A stretch of DNA of 34,376 bases from Nitrospira sp. (lineage in GTDB: Bacteria > Nitrospirota > Nitrospiria > Nitrospirales > Nitrospiraceae), in NCBI GenBank assembly GCA_020697375.1, contig JAJFBJ010000030.1, positions 1-34,376 of the forward strand, written 5' to 3'. The notes under the pieces are model-generated. The model searched no databases. It had not been told where the DNA came from and saw only the letters and a program-made list of their open reading frames with translations. Numbering within the stretch: the first letter of the stretch is position 1; the number at the start of each line of letters is the position of its first letter. Position numbers and translations under genes: made by a program. Positions 8,314 through 16,871 of the stretch are shown here, in pieces.

Positions 8314-11300
8314 ATATTTCGGCTCCTTTCGTCCGGCGTCCGGTCGGGACAATGTTGATGACCGTCGGAATCACGCTGGTCGGCATCATTGCCTTTCAAT
8401 TCTTGCCCGTCTCGGCCTTGCCTCAGGTGGAGTTCCCGACCATTAGTGTGTCTGCGTCCCTACCAGGCGCAAGCCCGGAGATTATGGCTTCCTCTGTCGC
8501 GGCACCGCTCGAACGCCAATTCACCCGTATCGCCGGCGTCACTGAGATGACCTCTACCAGTACGATCGGCGGGACCAGCATCACGCTTCAATTCGAGCTG
8601 CAACGGGATATCGACGGCGCCGCGAGAGATGTTCAGGCGGCGATCAACGCGGCCCGTGCCGATCTTCCTTCGAATCTTCCGGCGACCCCTCGATACCGGA
8701 AGGTAAATCCCTCCGACGGGCCAATTCTTATTCTCGCCCTGACCTCCGAGCTCGTGACCCGGGGTCAGATGTACGATGCAGCGTCGAGCATCCTGCAGCA
8801 GAAGCTCTCGCAGGTCGAGGGCGTGGGACAGGTCTTCGTGGGAGGGGGGTCTCTGCCGGCCATCCGGGTCGATCTCAATCCCACCGCGTTGAACAAATAC
8901 GGTATTGGGTTGGGTGAGGTGCGCCAGGTCTTGGCCGCCACGAATGTGAACCGTCCGAAAGGGCAACTGACGTCGGATGACCGCACGTGGGAAATCAGGA
9001 CCAACGACCAGCTTCACATGGTCGAGGAATACCTGCCCCTTATCGTGGCCTATCGAAACGGACGGGCCGTTCAGCTTTCCGATGTGGCGACGGTCGAACA
9101 TTCGGTCGAAGACCTCAGGACCATGGGAGTAGCGAACGGTACGCCGGCGGTGCTGGTGATCATCTACCGGCAGGCTGGAGCCAACATCATCGAGACGGTG
9201 GACCGGCTTCGCGAACGCTTGCCTCAATTGGAAGCGTCGCTTCCCGGCAGCATGGCGCTCTCGATCGTGGTGGACCGCACGCCGGTGATCCGCGCTTCGC
9301 TGCATGACGTGGAAAGGACCTTGGCCATCTCTGTGGGGCTGGTGATCCTGGTGGTTTTCCTCTTCCTTCGCAACCTCCGCGCGACCCTTATCCCTTGCGT
9401 CGCCGTTCCGGTCTCGCTGATCTCAACCTTCGGGGTGATGTATCTCTGTGGATATAGTCTTGACAATCTTTCCCTCATGGCCATGACGATTGCGACCGGC
9501 TTCGTGGTGGACGACTCCATCGTGGTGCTCGAAAACATCACGCGCTACCGCGAGCAGGGCATGCCGCCGATGGAGGCCGCTTTTCGGGGAGCCAAGGACA
9601 TTGCATTCACGGTCCTGTCGATGACCCTCTCGCTGGTCGCGGTGTTCATTCCGATTTTTCTGATGGGCGGCATGCTCGGCCGGCTGTTCCGCGAATTCGC
9701 TGTGACGCTGTCGGTTGCGATCCTTGTGTCGCTGGTGGTTTCGCTTACGACCATTCCCATGCTGTGCGCGCGCCTGTTGAAAGTCGAGCCGGCCGGATCG
9801 CATGGCTGGTGGTATCGCACGAGCGAGCGGGGTTTCGAAGCGATGCATCGTGGCTACGGAAGCAGTTTGACCTGGGTGTTACGGCATCCCCGGACGATGC
9901 TGCTGGTGACGCTCGGCACCATGGCGCTGACCGTCTATCTGTACATCATCGTGCCGAAAGGATTCTTTCCCCAGCAGGATACGGGGCGCCTCTTTGGAAA
10001 TATCCAGGCGGCCCAGGACATTTCCTTTCAAGCGATGCGCCAGAAACTGTCCGAAGTGGTGGAGATCATCAAGAGCGATCCGGCCGTCGATAACGTCACG
10101 GGTTTTACCGGCGGCGGCGGTCACGCCGGCACGACCAATACCGGTCGGATGTTCATTGCCCTCAAACCCCTCAACGAGCGAGGCATCAGTTCCGATCAGG
10201 TCATCGCCCGTCTGCGTCCCCAGCTGGCCAAGGTGCCGGGAGCCCCGACGTATCTGCAGGCCATCCAAGATCTCCGTATCGGCGGTAGATCCAGCAGCGC
10301 GCAATATCAATATACGTTGCAGAGTGTGGACCTGCCTGAACTCCATACCTGGGCTCCGATCGTGGAGCAAAAATTGCGGAGCCTGCCGGAAATCGTGGAC
10401 GTGAACAGCGACCAGCAGGACAGGGGACAGCAATCGCTGGTGATATTCGACCGGATCACAGCCTCGCGGCTCGGCCTGAGTCCGCAACTCATCGACGATA
10501 CGTTATATGACGCGTTCGGCCAACGTCAGGTATCGATCATGTATACGCCCCTCAACCAATACCGTGTGGTGATGGAAGTCGCCCCGCAATATTGGCAGAG
10601 TCCCGAGGCGCTGCACGACATTTACGTTCGCTCGCCCACCGGGGCGCAAGTGCCCTTGAGCGCCGTCACCAGATACGAACGCACGAACACGATCCTCTCC
10701 GTCAATCATCAGGGCCAGTTTCCAGGCATCACCCTGTCATTCAACATGTCCGCGGGAGTTTCGCTGGGGGAAGCGGTGCAGGCAATCGAACAGGCCATGC
10801 ATGACATCGGCCTGCCGGCGACAGTGCGAGGCACCTTTCAAGGCACCGCGAAGGCGTTTCGAGCTTCGGTGGAAAATCAGCCATGGCTGATCTTGGCGGC
10901 CTTGGTGACGGTCTATATCGTGCTCGGTATTTTGTACGAGAGCTACATCCATCCCCTCACGATTCTATCGACCTTGCCCTCCGCCGGCGTGGGCGCGCTG
11001 CTGGCGTTGCTGCTCTTCAACACCGAACTGACCATGATCGCGTTGATCGGCATCATGCTCCTGATCGGCATCGTCAAGAAAAACGCCATCATGATGATCG
11101 ACTTCGCGCTGCAACATGAGCGGATGGAGGAAGGCAAGACGCCGGCGGACGCTATTTATGAAGCCGCTCTCCTGCGATTCCGGCCGATCATGATGACAAC
11201 CATGGCGGCCTTGCTGGGAGCCCTTCCCATGGCGGTCGGCACGGGGGTGGGGTCGGAGTTGCGGCGCCCGCTCGGCATTGCGATCGTGGGCGGCTTGCTC

Positions 11301-11411
11301 GTGAGCCAGGTACTGACGCTCTATACGACCCCGGTTGTCTATCTGTTTCTCGATCGCATGAGACTCCGATGGATCCGGGCCCGCACAACCTCGTTGCATC
11401 CTGCGGCGTAA
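8310..11411 (+). CDS. mdtC: RND multidrug efflux permease, MdtC-like
   Basis: This 1033-residue partner of the preceding permease follows E. coli MdtC: a [19 protein letters not shown] start, [39 protein letters not shown] and an [12 protein letters not shown] block. The TM4 pair D401-D402 ([12 protein letters not shown]) and the TM10 lysine K924 are intact, so both permeases should be able to translocate protons. The ATG overlaps the mdtB stop by four bases, implying coupled translation and fixed stoichiometry. No outer-membrane channel gene follows; the operon ends here and about 190 bases later meets a terminator-like hairpin, so a TolC-type channel must come from elsewhere. Confidence 0.95.
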   Translation: MNISAPFVRRPVGTMLMTVGITLVGIIAFQFLPVSALPQVEFPTISVSASLPGASPEIMASSVAAPLERQFTRIAGVTEMTSTSTIGGTSITLQFELQRDIDGAARDVQAAINAARADLPSNLPATPRYRKVNPSDGPILILALTSELVTRGQMYDAASSILQQKLSQVEGVGQVFVGGGSLPAIRVDLNPTALNKYGIGLGEVRQVLAATNVNRPKGQLTSDDRTWEIRTNDQLHMVEEYLPLIVAYRNGRAVQLSDVATVEHSVEDLRTMGVANGTPAVLVIIYRQAGANIIETVDRLRERLPQLEASLPGSMALSIVVDRTPVIRASLHDVERTLAISVGLVILVVFLFLRNLRATLIPCVAVPVSLISTFGVMYLCGYSLDNLSLMAMTIATGFVVDDSIVVLENITRYREQGMPPMEAAFRGAKDIAFTVLSMTLSLVAVFIPIFLMGGMLGRLFREFAVTLSVAILVSLVVSLTTIPMLCARLLKVEPAGSHGWWYRTSERGFEAMHRGYGSSLTWVLRHPRTMLLVTLGTMALTVYLYIIVPKGFFPQQDTGRLFGNIQAAQDISFQAMRQKLSEVVEIIKSDPAVDNVTGFTGGGGHAGTTNTGRMFIALKPLNERGISSDQVIARLRPQLAKVPGAPTYLQAIQDLRIGGRSSSAQYQYTLQSVDLPELHTWAPIVEQKLRSLPEIVDVNSDQQDRGQQSLVIFDRITASRLGLSPQLIDDTLYDAFGQRQVSIMYTPLNQYRVVMEVAPQYWQSPEALHDIYVRSPTGAQVPLSAVTRYERTNTILSVNHQGQFPGITLSFNMSAGVSLGEAVQAIEQAMHDIGLPATVRGTFQGTAKAFRASVENQPWLILAALVTVYIVLGILYESYIHPLTILSTLPSAGVGALLALLLFNTELTMIALIGIMLLIGIVKKNAIMMIDFALQHERMEEGKTPADAIYEAALLRFRPIMMTTMAALLGALPMAVGTGVGSELRRPLGIAIVGGLLVSQVLTLYTTPVVYLFLDRMRLRWIRARTTSLHPAA

Positions 11412-11459
11412 CTCTCCACGACTGTTTCTACTCAGCCAGCAACCACGACAAGAACAAGA

Positions 11460-11488
11460 TTGACAGGTTTCGTTTCACATGATATTGA
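11460..11488 (+). promoter_or_regulatory. Possible sigma70-type promoter
   Basis: A perfect TTGACA (11460-11465), a 17-base spacer, then TATTGA (11483-11488; 3 of 6 to consensus). The 11-mer around the -35 box is shared with the promoter candidate at 25-52. The leader to the next start codon (11776) would be about 280 bases and would include the hairpin at 11599. Confidence 0.35.
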
Positions 11489-11598
11489 TAAACGCTATCA
11501 AGAAGTCCGTTAGTAGAATATGAGTTCGTGAGGACCTCTACAGAACAAAAGGCAGCTACCCCGCACAATTGAATAAGGCCAACGGTCCTTGCGATCAG

Positions 11599-11634
11599 AG
11601 CCCAAACCTGCCGGCATGGCTGCTTTGGGCTTTT
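11599..11634 (+). terminator. Rho-independent terminator-like hairpin
   Basis: An 8-bp perfect stem, AGCCCAAA (11599-11606) with TTTGGGCT (11624-11631), encloses a 17-base loop that can fold further (GCC with GGC). It runs into TTTTGTGTGTT. It is either the distal terminator of the sigma-mdtABC operon or an attenuator in the leader of the exported-protein gene at 11776. Confidence 0.55.
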
Positions 11635-11775
11635 GTGTGTTGGGATCGAGAGCCCAGGCGCTGCTGGGTAATCGGGAGAGAATAGAGTCAGTAGAAGCTC
11701 GGAGTGGGCCAATCGACCAACGGCTTCACGGGTCTGGCATGGCATCGCGACCTTCTTCATTCAAAGGAGTCGAAC

Positions 11776-12234
11776 ATGAGTAAGTGGAGGCTTACAGGGT
11801 GGACAGAAGCGGGAGGCCGTCTGATATTCGCTGCGCTTGCGGTATGGATGGTAGCGGGGACAGCCTTTGCGCAACCGAAGGGTGACAAGGCCTTTCACGC
11901 CATTGCGACGGATACGAAAGGTGTGGAGACGGAAGTTCATGGGGTCATCTTTTATTGGGAAGAGAAGGTGAGCGAGACGGCCTTCGTGCCGCACGAATTG
12001 AAAGAGGTGCCTGTCAAGCGAGGGACAGCCACGGTCAAGATCAAGTTCGAGGCGATCAAGACGGTCGATTTGAAGCCGTCCGGGAACGGGGCTCTTCCGG
12101 CCGTGTCGATCACACTCAACGACGGGAAAACCGGTGAGTTTACCTTGGCGATGGCCGGGAGTTTCAAGGGTCAGTCGGACTTCGGAGAGGTGGAATTGCC
12201 GGCGTCCGAACTCAAACGAATCGCCTTCAGATAA
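11776..12234 (+). CDS. Small exported protein of unknown function
   Basis: This is a 152-residue product from the ATG at 11776, which has AAAGGAG (about 11763-11769) at good spacing. A longer in-frame start at 11704 exists but would bury the signal peptide. The signal sequence (about residues 12-37, hydrophobic, ending ...AGTAFAQ) is followed by a beta-rich domain of about 115 residues with no cysteine, TETEVHG and VPVKRGTATVKIKFEAIK segments, and a C-terminal LPASELKRIAF. I do not recognise the family. The alternating strand pattern suggests an immunoglobulin-like or lipocalin-like periplasmic domain, which is a guess. A Com-like zinc-finger gene follows 61 bases later before a shared terminator, so the two may be co-transcribed. 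Confidence 0.65.
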   Translation: MSKWRLTGWTEAGGRLIFAALAVWMVAGTAFAQPKGDKAFHAIATDTKGVETEVHGVIFYWEEKVSETAFVPHELKEVPVKRGTATVKIKFEAIKTVDLKPSGNGALPAVSITLNDGKTGEFTLAMAGSFKGQSDFGEVELPASELKRIAFR

Positions 12235-12295
12235 GAAAGAACGAAGCGGCCGACATCAATGGCTCAAGACGCCATCAAGGCAGGGAGCATAGGGC

Positions 12296-12484
12296 ATGAT
12301 GAATACAACGAAGTATGAGGCCACGCGATCCTTAAAGCACGATGATGTGCGCTGTGATTGCGGACAGCTCGTGGCTCGATGGGCGGAGCACGAGATTGAG
12401 ATTAAGTGCAAGCGCTGCCGGCGGCTGGTGAAGATTGCGTTTGATGCGATCGAAGGCGCCCCGCCGGTCTTTGTCCCGACCTAG
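12296..12484 (+). CDS. Com-like small zinc-finger protein
   Basis: This 62-residue protein contains two CxC/CxxC knuckles: CDCGQLVAR at about residues 20-28 and CKRCRRLVK at about 38-46. They are separated by the EIEIKC segment characteristic of the Mu Com-like zinc-finger family. In phage Mu, Com is a zinc-binding translational activator of mom mRNA. Chromosomal relatives are widespread and mostly uncharacterised, so RNA binding is possible but not shown. No mom or phage gene is nearby. The first finger has CxC rather than CxxC spacing. The start at 12296 (an ATGATG doublet) follows a weak GGGAG. A strong terminator follows at 12534. Confidence 0.7.
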   Translation: MMNTTKYEATRSLKHDDVRCDCGQLVARWAEHEIEIKCKRCRRLVKIAFDAIEGAPPVFVPT

Positions 12485-12883
12485 CAGTTCAGCTCGAATA
12501 AATTCATCAAGGCCGAAGGACCGCCGTTGCGCAAAACCCAAGACCGTGAACCCGGTGTTGGGTTTGTTATGTGGCCGCTGCCGGCCGGACAGACTGTTCA
12601 GAGGCGGAGAGAATCCTCCTACGGCCGACATTTCGTAGATGAATATCTGCGCCAGTTTTAAACTCTATCCAAACAGCAAGACATACGGCGGTTCGGTCGC
12701 CGGCGGGACCGCTAAAGGAATCAGGAACGGTGCCGCTCACTCAAGCATTCGCATCGGCTTTCCCACTTCGATGGTTGAGCCGGAGGAAGCCGAACGTGCG
12801 TGAATCAGCACTGCCGGTGGGAGGTGGTATGGTGGCGTTTTCTTTCGCCGGTTGTTTACAATATCCCCGGTGGTATTCGCGTG
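12485..12883. other. Intergenic region before the sensor kinase
   Basis: These 399 bases hold the terminator at 12534-12565 and otherwise no supported gene. The kinase frame is open from a GTG at 12800 preceded at a distance by GGAGGA (12782-12787), so the last 84 bases could be coding if that start is used. Confidence 0.45.
12534..12565 (+). terminator. Rho-independent terminator
   Basis: AAACCCAA (12534-12541) pairs perfectly with TTGGGTTT (12558-12565). After one G-G mismatch, an inner ACCG/CGGT stem closes a 6-base loop. GTTAT follows the T-rich 3' arm. The run of A on the 5' side makes it potentially bidirectional. It would end the 11776-12484 transcript. Confidence 0.7.
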
Positions 12884-14914
12884 ATGATTCGTACGATCAA
12901 AGGCCGCATTCTTCTGGCCATCGTGCTGGTGGGTTGTATCCCGCTGCTGATTGGGCTGGTGCTCGCGCATGTGTCCGGCATGCAATCGCTGCGGGACGTC
13001 ATCGGCGGCAATCTGCAGGCGGTAGCGGTTCAAGCGGCCGACCGGGTGACGATGCTGGTGCAGAGCGAAATCCAAGGAGTTCGCCTCCTGGGATCGGCCC
13101 CTCTGAGGGTTCGCCAACCGGTCGAAGCGGCGAACCGTTCCTATCCGCGTGATCGCCCGCAGACCGATCGCATTATCCAGGAACGGATGCTGGTCTGGGA
13201 GAAGAACAACGAGACCGCTGCGAGATTGCCGGACAGAGAGCTGTCGCGCTTTCTGCTCGATACGAAAGTCCGAAGCGGCGACAAGGTGGTCGGCCTCCTC
13301 ATCGTCGATCAATACGGAGCCTTGGTCGCCGCCAGTTCGGAACCGGATCAGTACTCATTCAGCAGTGAACCCTGGTGGAAGACAGTCCGCGCCGGCGACA
13401 TCGATAACGTGTACCTCAGTGGATTGATCCCCGCTCGGGAGGGCTCCTTCAGGACGCCGGAAGAAACCATCGACATCGCCGTGCCTATCCTCGATGACCG
13501 CCACCATGCCGTCATCGGAGCCATTAAAGCCACCTACCGGTTCGACAAGCTCTTCGGCATGATCAATCAGATTCGCATCGGGCAAACCGGGCACGCCATG
13601 CTCTTCAATGCCGCCGGAGAGCCGCTCGTCTGCCCGATCCTGCCTCGGCAAGCGCATCGTATCCCCAGCCAGCTGATGGCCATGATCGTGTCGTCCGATC
13701 CCGGCTGGGGTATTGCCGACGACGACGGCCATGGCGGGACCGACACGGTGGTGGGATACGCGCCGGTCACCGGTCTGACGTTGCCGGATAATTCGTGGCA
13801 TATCTTCGTCAGACAGCAGGCGGTAGAGAGTTACGCGCCTATCCGTAACCAACTGAACAATCTGGCGGCCATCGGCTTGGTCATGGTGGGATTGTTGGGG
13901 GCGATGGGGCGATATGTGGCGGCCAGGATAGCCCGTCCGATTCACGTCCTGAAGACCGGCGTCGAGTCCATCAGCCGGGGCGCCTACGACGGCCCGCTCG
14001 ACCTGAAGACCGGCGATGAATTTGAAGACCTGGCCGTGGCGGTCGATCTTATGGCAGACAAACTCCAGGCGTCGCGTGCTGATTTGGAACGGCTGAATGC
14101 GGAGTTGACCCATCGCGTGGAGGAAAAAACGGTGGAAATCACCAGACAGATGCAAAAGCTGGAGTTATCCGAACGGCTGGCCACGCTCGGAAAAGTGGCC
14201 AGCGGGATCGCCCACGAAATCAATAACCCTCTGGGCATTATTTTGAACCGGATCGAATGCATGGAAGCCGACGCGGCCCAGACGACTGTGCCGGACGGCG
14301 TCGGCCGGGATCTCGTGGCCATCCGCACGCAGGCGGAGCGCATTTCCCGGGTGACAAGGAGCATTCTCACGTTTTCGCGCGGGACCGTCTCGACCTTGAA
14401 ACCGCTCGATCTCAATTGCGTGGCGCGGACCTGTATCGCCATGGCCGGCGAACGGGTGGCGGGGCTCTTACTCCGGATCGATTCACAACTGGCGACCGGA
14501 TTGTCGCCGGTGATGGGCGACCGCGATCGGCTGGAAACGGTCCTGCTCAACCTGATCAACAACGCCATCGATGCCGTGACCGTCCATTCCGATGGCGGCG
14601 TGATCCTGGTGCAGACTGGGCGGGTATCAATCGAAGGGGACGAATGGGTTCGGATCACTGTCTCGGATAACGGCCCCGGCGTCCCGGGGGCGATCATCAA
14701 CCGCATCTTCGATCCATTCTTTACTACCAAACCGGCCGGCCAGGGGACAGGGCTCGGGCTGTTTCTCAGTTTTGGAATCGTCTCGGACCATCGCGGCCGT
14801 ATCGAAGTACGAAACGATGCGCTCGGCGCCACGTTCGATGTGTATTTGCCCACCGTGGGACTGGGAGCCACCGTTCAGGAAGGGGTGCCATGGGGATTGC
14901 ACGAAAAATCTTAA
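12884..14914 (+). CDS. dCache sensor histidine kinase, partner of the downstream NtrC-type regulator
   Basis: From the ATG at 12884 the protein has 676 residues; a GTG at 12800 would add 28. A first transmembrane helix (about residues 8-31) and a second (about 330-350) bracket a roughly 300-residue periplasmic double-Cache domain (SSEPWWKTVRAG, IDIAVPILDDRHHAVIGAIKATY). A HAMP segment, a coiled coil (about residues 400-430) and the kinase core follow: H-box GIAHEINNPLG with phosphorylatable H444, N-box NLINNAIDAV, G1 DNGPGVP and G2 GTGLGLFLS. The architecture is that of NtrB/DctB-like kinases, which sense small extracellular molecules. It overlaps the regulator gene by 25 bases, so the two are a cognate pair. 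The ligand is unknown; proximity to the giant oxidase suggests a metal or related signal. Confidence 0.92.
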   Translation: MIRTIKGRILLAIVLVGCIPLLIGLVLAHVSGMQSLRDVIGGNLQAVAVQAADRVTMLVQSEIQGVRLLGSAPLRVRQPVEAANRSYPRDRPQTDRIIQERMLVWEKNNETAARLPDRELSRFLLDTKVRSGDKVVGLLIVDQYGALVAASSEPDQYSFSSEPWWKTVRAGDIDNVYLSGLIPAREGSFRTPEETIDIAVPILDDRHHAVIGAIKATYRFDKLFGMINQIRIGQTGHAMLFNAAGEPLVCPILPRQAHRIPSQLMAMIVSSDPGWGIADDDGHGGTDTVVGYAPVTGLTLPDNSWHIFVRQQAVESYAPIRNQLNNLAAIGLVMVGLLGAMGRYVAARIARPIHVLKTGVESISRGAYDGPLDLKTGDEFEDLAVAVDLMADKLQASRADLERLNAELTHRVEEKTVEITRQMQKLELSERLATLGKVASGIAHEINNPLGIILNRIECMEADAAQTTVPDGVGRDLVAIRTQAERISRVTRSILTFSRGTVSTLKPLDLNCVARTCIAMAGERVAGLLLRIDSQLATGLSPVMGDRDRLETVLLNLINNAIDAVTVHSDGGVILVQTGRVSIEGDEWVRITVSDNGPGVPGAIINRIFDPFFTTKPAGQGTGLGLFLSFGIVSDHRGRIEVRNDALGATFDVYLPTVGLGATVQEGVPWGLHEKS

Positions 14915-16308
14915 TCGTCGATGACGAACAGGATGCGTTGGAGAATTGTCGTCGCATCCTGAGCCGCGTGCCTTACGATTGCCTCACGGAGTGTAATCCC
15001 CTACAGGCCCTGGACATCATCGAGCGCGAGCGGCCGGGCTTGATCCTCACGGACCTGCGCATGCCGAACCTCGACGGCATCGAAGTCTTGACCGCCGCCA
15101 AACGACTCGATCCTTCCGTTCAGGTCGTGTTGCTGACAGCCCACGCCACCGTGCAGACCGCGGTGACATCGATGCGGTATGGGGCCTTTGATTTTATTAC
15201 CAAGCCCTTCACGAGCACAGACCTTGTGCAGGTCGTCCGTCGCGCGTTCGGAGAGGACGGCACGGCGCCTGTGAGGAATGTCGGGGTTGCGGGGGATGGC
15301 GGGGGGCCCGATCAGGCGCGTCCGAAGAGGCTAGCCGGCTTTGCGCGTGTTATCGGGGAGAGTTCGGCCATGCGATCGGTCTTCGGCTTGATCGAAAAGG
15401 TAGCCCCGACCCATTCCAACGTGTTGATCTATGGAGAAAGTGGAACAGGGAAGGAATTGGTCGCGCATGCCATTCATGAGGCCAGCCTGCGGGCGACCCG
15501 TCCCTTCATTCCGGTGGATTGCGTCTCCCTTCCCGATACCCTGCTCGAATCCGAACTGTTCGGCCACGAGAAAGGGGCGTTTACCGGCGCTCATGTCTCT
15601 AAGCCGGGACTCTTCGAAATAGCGGCAGGCGGCACCGTCTTTCTCGATGAAGTCAGCGGAATGAGCCAGACGTTGCAATCTCGATTGTTGCGGGTCTTGC
15701 AGGAACGGCAGATGCGGCGGGTCGGAGGCATTCGGTTCACGGACGTGGACGTGCGCGTGATTGCAGCTTCGAACCAGGATCTCGAAGAGGCCTGTCGACG
15801 CGGGGAGTTTCGCGAGGACCTTTATTATCGGCTGAATGTCATTCCGATCGCCTTGCCGCCATTGAGAAATCGGGAAGGGGACATCATTCTTCTCGCGAGA
15901 GAATTCCTTCGGCGCTTTATGAAACAGCAAGGACCGACCGCGTCGCTCGTTCCCCAGCTGGACCAGGCGGCGATCGATGTGCTGTGCTGGTACGCTTGGC
16001 CGGGGAACGTCCGCGAACTGCAAAACGTCATCGAGCGGGCGGCGGTGCTCGCTGACGGCCCGACCATTGGCTTGGCTCATCTCCCTGAACGTGTGCAGGC
16101 GAGCGGGGGAGTTGATTCGGGTTCCGGCGAAGCGGCGTCCTTCAAACATGCGAAACAGGCGGCGGTCATCACGTTTGAGCGAGGATTTTTGATCGACCTG
16201 CTCAGGCGTCACGATGGTCACATGGGGCGAGCCGCGCGGGAAGCCGGTGTCGATCGTAAGACGATAGAGCGGATGGTGAAGAGACACGGTCTGCGCGACA
16301 TGTTGTAG
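14890..16308 (+). CDS. NtrC-family sigma54-dependent response regulator
   Basis: This 472-residue protein has a receiver domain (residues 5-120; D11-D12, phosphoacceptor D55, T83, K105), a sigma54-interaction AAA+ domain (about 150-385) and a Fis-type helix-turn-helix at the C-terminus (about 430-472, [20 protein letters not shown]). The AAA+ domain keeps Walker A GESGTGKE (182-189), the sigma54-contacting GAFTGA loop (229-234) and Walker B FLDEV (251-255), so it should remodel sigma54 holoenzyme. The start at 14890, inside the kinase gene, follows AGGAAGGGG. A hairpin terminator lies 30 bases past the stop. The next gene on the same strand is the giant multicopper oxidase, and its upstream region has two palindromes and a -24/-12 candidate, making that gene the likely target. 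Confidence 0.94.
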   Translation: MGIARKILIVDDEQDALENCRRILSRVPYDCLTECNPLQALDIIERERPGLILTDLRMPNLDGIEVLTAAKRLDPSVQVVLLTAHATVQTAVTSMRYGAFDFITKPFTSTDLVQVVRRAFGEDGTAPVRNVGVAGDGGGPDQARPKRLAGFARVIGESSAMRSVFGLIEKVAPTHSNVLIYGESGTGKELVAHAIHEASLRATRPFIPVDCVSLPDTLLESELFGHEKGAFTGAHVSKPGLFEIAAGGTVFLDEVSGMSQTLQSRLLRVLQERQMRRVGGIRFTDVDVRVIAASNQDLEEACRRGEFREDLYYRLNVIPIALPPLRNREGDIILLAREFLRRFMKQQGPTASLVPQLDQAAIDVLCWYAWPGNVRELQNVIERAAVLADGPTIGLAHLPERVQASGGVDSGSGEAASFKHAKQAAVITFERGFLIDLLRRHDGHMGRAAREAGVDRKTIERMVKRHGLRDML

Positions 16309-16337
16309 CCGGCGCGTCGCGGTTTTCCGCGAGGCGC

Positions 16338-16360
16338 AACGGTGATCACCGTTTTATTTC
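16338..16360 (+). terminator. Rho-independent terminator of the kinase-regulator operon
   Basis: AACGGTGATCACCGTT (16338-16353) is a perfect palindrome that can form a 6-bp stem with a GATC loop. It is followed directly by TTATTTCTTG. It lies 30 bases after the regulator stop codon. Confidence 0.65.
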
Positions 16361-16460
16361 TTGTTCCGAAAAGCCGCCGATCAGTCACTTCCGATTGCTC
16401 TCCTGTTTTCTTTACCCCCATTATTTGGAACCTCTCCTTCGTTGCTTCGCCCTGAATAAA

Positions 16461-16478
16461 TGGGGCATCGATGCCCCA
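16461..16478. promoter_or_regulatory. Operator-like 18-bp perfect palindrome (candidate upstream activating site)
   Basis: TGGGGCATCGATGCCCCA reads identically on both strands. It lies about 180 bases upstream of the -24 element proposed at 16640. Length, symmetry and position suit an enhancer bound by a dimeric NtrC-family regulator, such as the one encoded immediately upstream. A site for another dimeric repressor or metal-responsive regulator is the alternative. Confidence 0.55.
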
Positions 16479-16548
16479 TCAGGACATTTTTCAGGGCACA
16501 TCCTACCTGGCTGTAATATCTCTGTTTTATCGGTTCTCACTTTCTGTG

Positions 16549-16566
16549 TGGGGCACGGCAGTCCCA
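16549..16566. promoter_or_regulatory. Second, degenerate copy of the palindrome
   Basis: TGGGGCACGGCAGTCCCA matches the perfect palindrome at 13 of 18 positions, including the whole left arm TGGGGCA and the terminal CCCA. The two sites start exactly 88 bases apart. Paired sites of unequal quality are common for NtrC-type activators, but the resemblance may be partly chance. Confidence 0.4.
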
Positions 16567-16639
16567 TTCTGCCGAGCCATGGACATTGGCGGGATGCAAA
16601 ACCCTAGAGCAATGTTTCACTTTTTGACGGTATGAATTC

Positions 16640-16655
16640 GGGAACAGGAGTTGCT
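16640..16655 (+). promoter_or_regulatory. Candidate sigma54 (-24/-12) promoter of the giant oxidase gene
   Basis: GGGAAC (16640-16645) matches the TGGCAC -24 element at 4 of 6 positions. After exactly 5 bases comes a perfect TTGCT (16651-16655), so the invariant GG and GC have the required spacing. It is the only GG-N10-GC in the last 300 bases before the gene. Transcription would begin near 16666, putting the palindromes at about -196 and -108 and leaving a leader of about 200 bases. Confidence 0.5.
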
Positions 16656-16769
16656 CTCATATCGGCCGTCTTTATACGTGGATCGGACAAAACATCTTTT
16701 TCGGCAAGCCGTGAGTTCAAGGACGTGGAAAAGGAAGGACCGGCCTCCGGAATTTTCCACTCCTTGAGT

Positions 16770-16795
16770 GGTGCAGGCCCGCAAGGGCCTGCACC
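16770..16795 (+). repeat. Stable leader hairpin with a GCAA tetraloop
   Basis: GGTGCAGGCCC (16770-16780) and GGGCCTGCACC (16785-16795) form a perfect 11-bp stem closed by GCAA, a GNRA tetraloop. There is no T-tract, so a terminator is unlikely. It would sit in the 5' leader of the oxidase mRNA, 77 bases before the start codon. It may stabilise the message or bind a regulator, and as DNA it is also a possible operator. Confidence 0.5.
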
Positions 16796-16871
16796 GCACA
16801 CACATCAGGACAGCAATACAGTCGATCGCGGTTTCGAGAGTCGATCATGGTTGTAAGAGGAGGTAGGTGTA

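Larger units (their letters stand above)
11412..11775. other. Intergenic region with promoter-like and terminator-like elements
   Basis: No gene was found in these 364 bases. They hold a promoter candidate (11460-11488) and a hairpin followed by T residues (11599-11634). Because the hairpin lies downstream of that promoter and upstream of the next start, it could be a late terminator of the mdt operon or an attenuator of the next gene. Confidence 0.5.
16309..16871. other. Long control region of the giant oxidase gene
   Basis: In order along these 563 bases are a small hairpin (TCGCGG/CCGCGA, 16317-16332), the kinase-regulator terminator, an 18-bp perfect palindrome, a degenerate copy 88 bases further on, a -24/-12 promoter candidate, a GNRA-capped 11-bp hairpin and the AGAGGAGG ribosome-binding site at 16856-16863. 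I see no gene in it on either strand. Confidence 0.6.

Noticed and set aside
12800..12883. Earlier GTG start for the sensor kinase
   Set aside because: GGAGGA lies 12 or more bases upstream and the added 28 residues are not typical. The ATG at 12884 starts just before the first membrane helix. It is kept as an alternative only.
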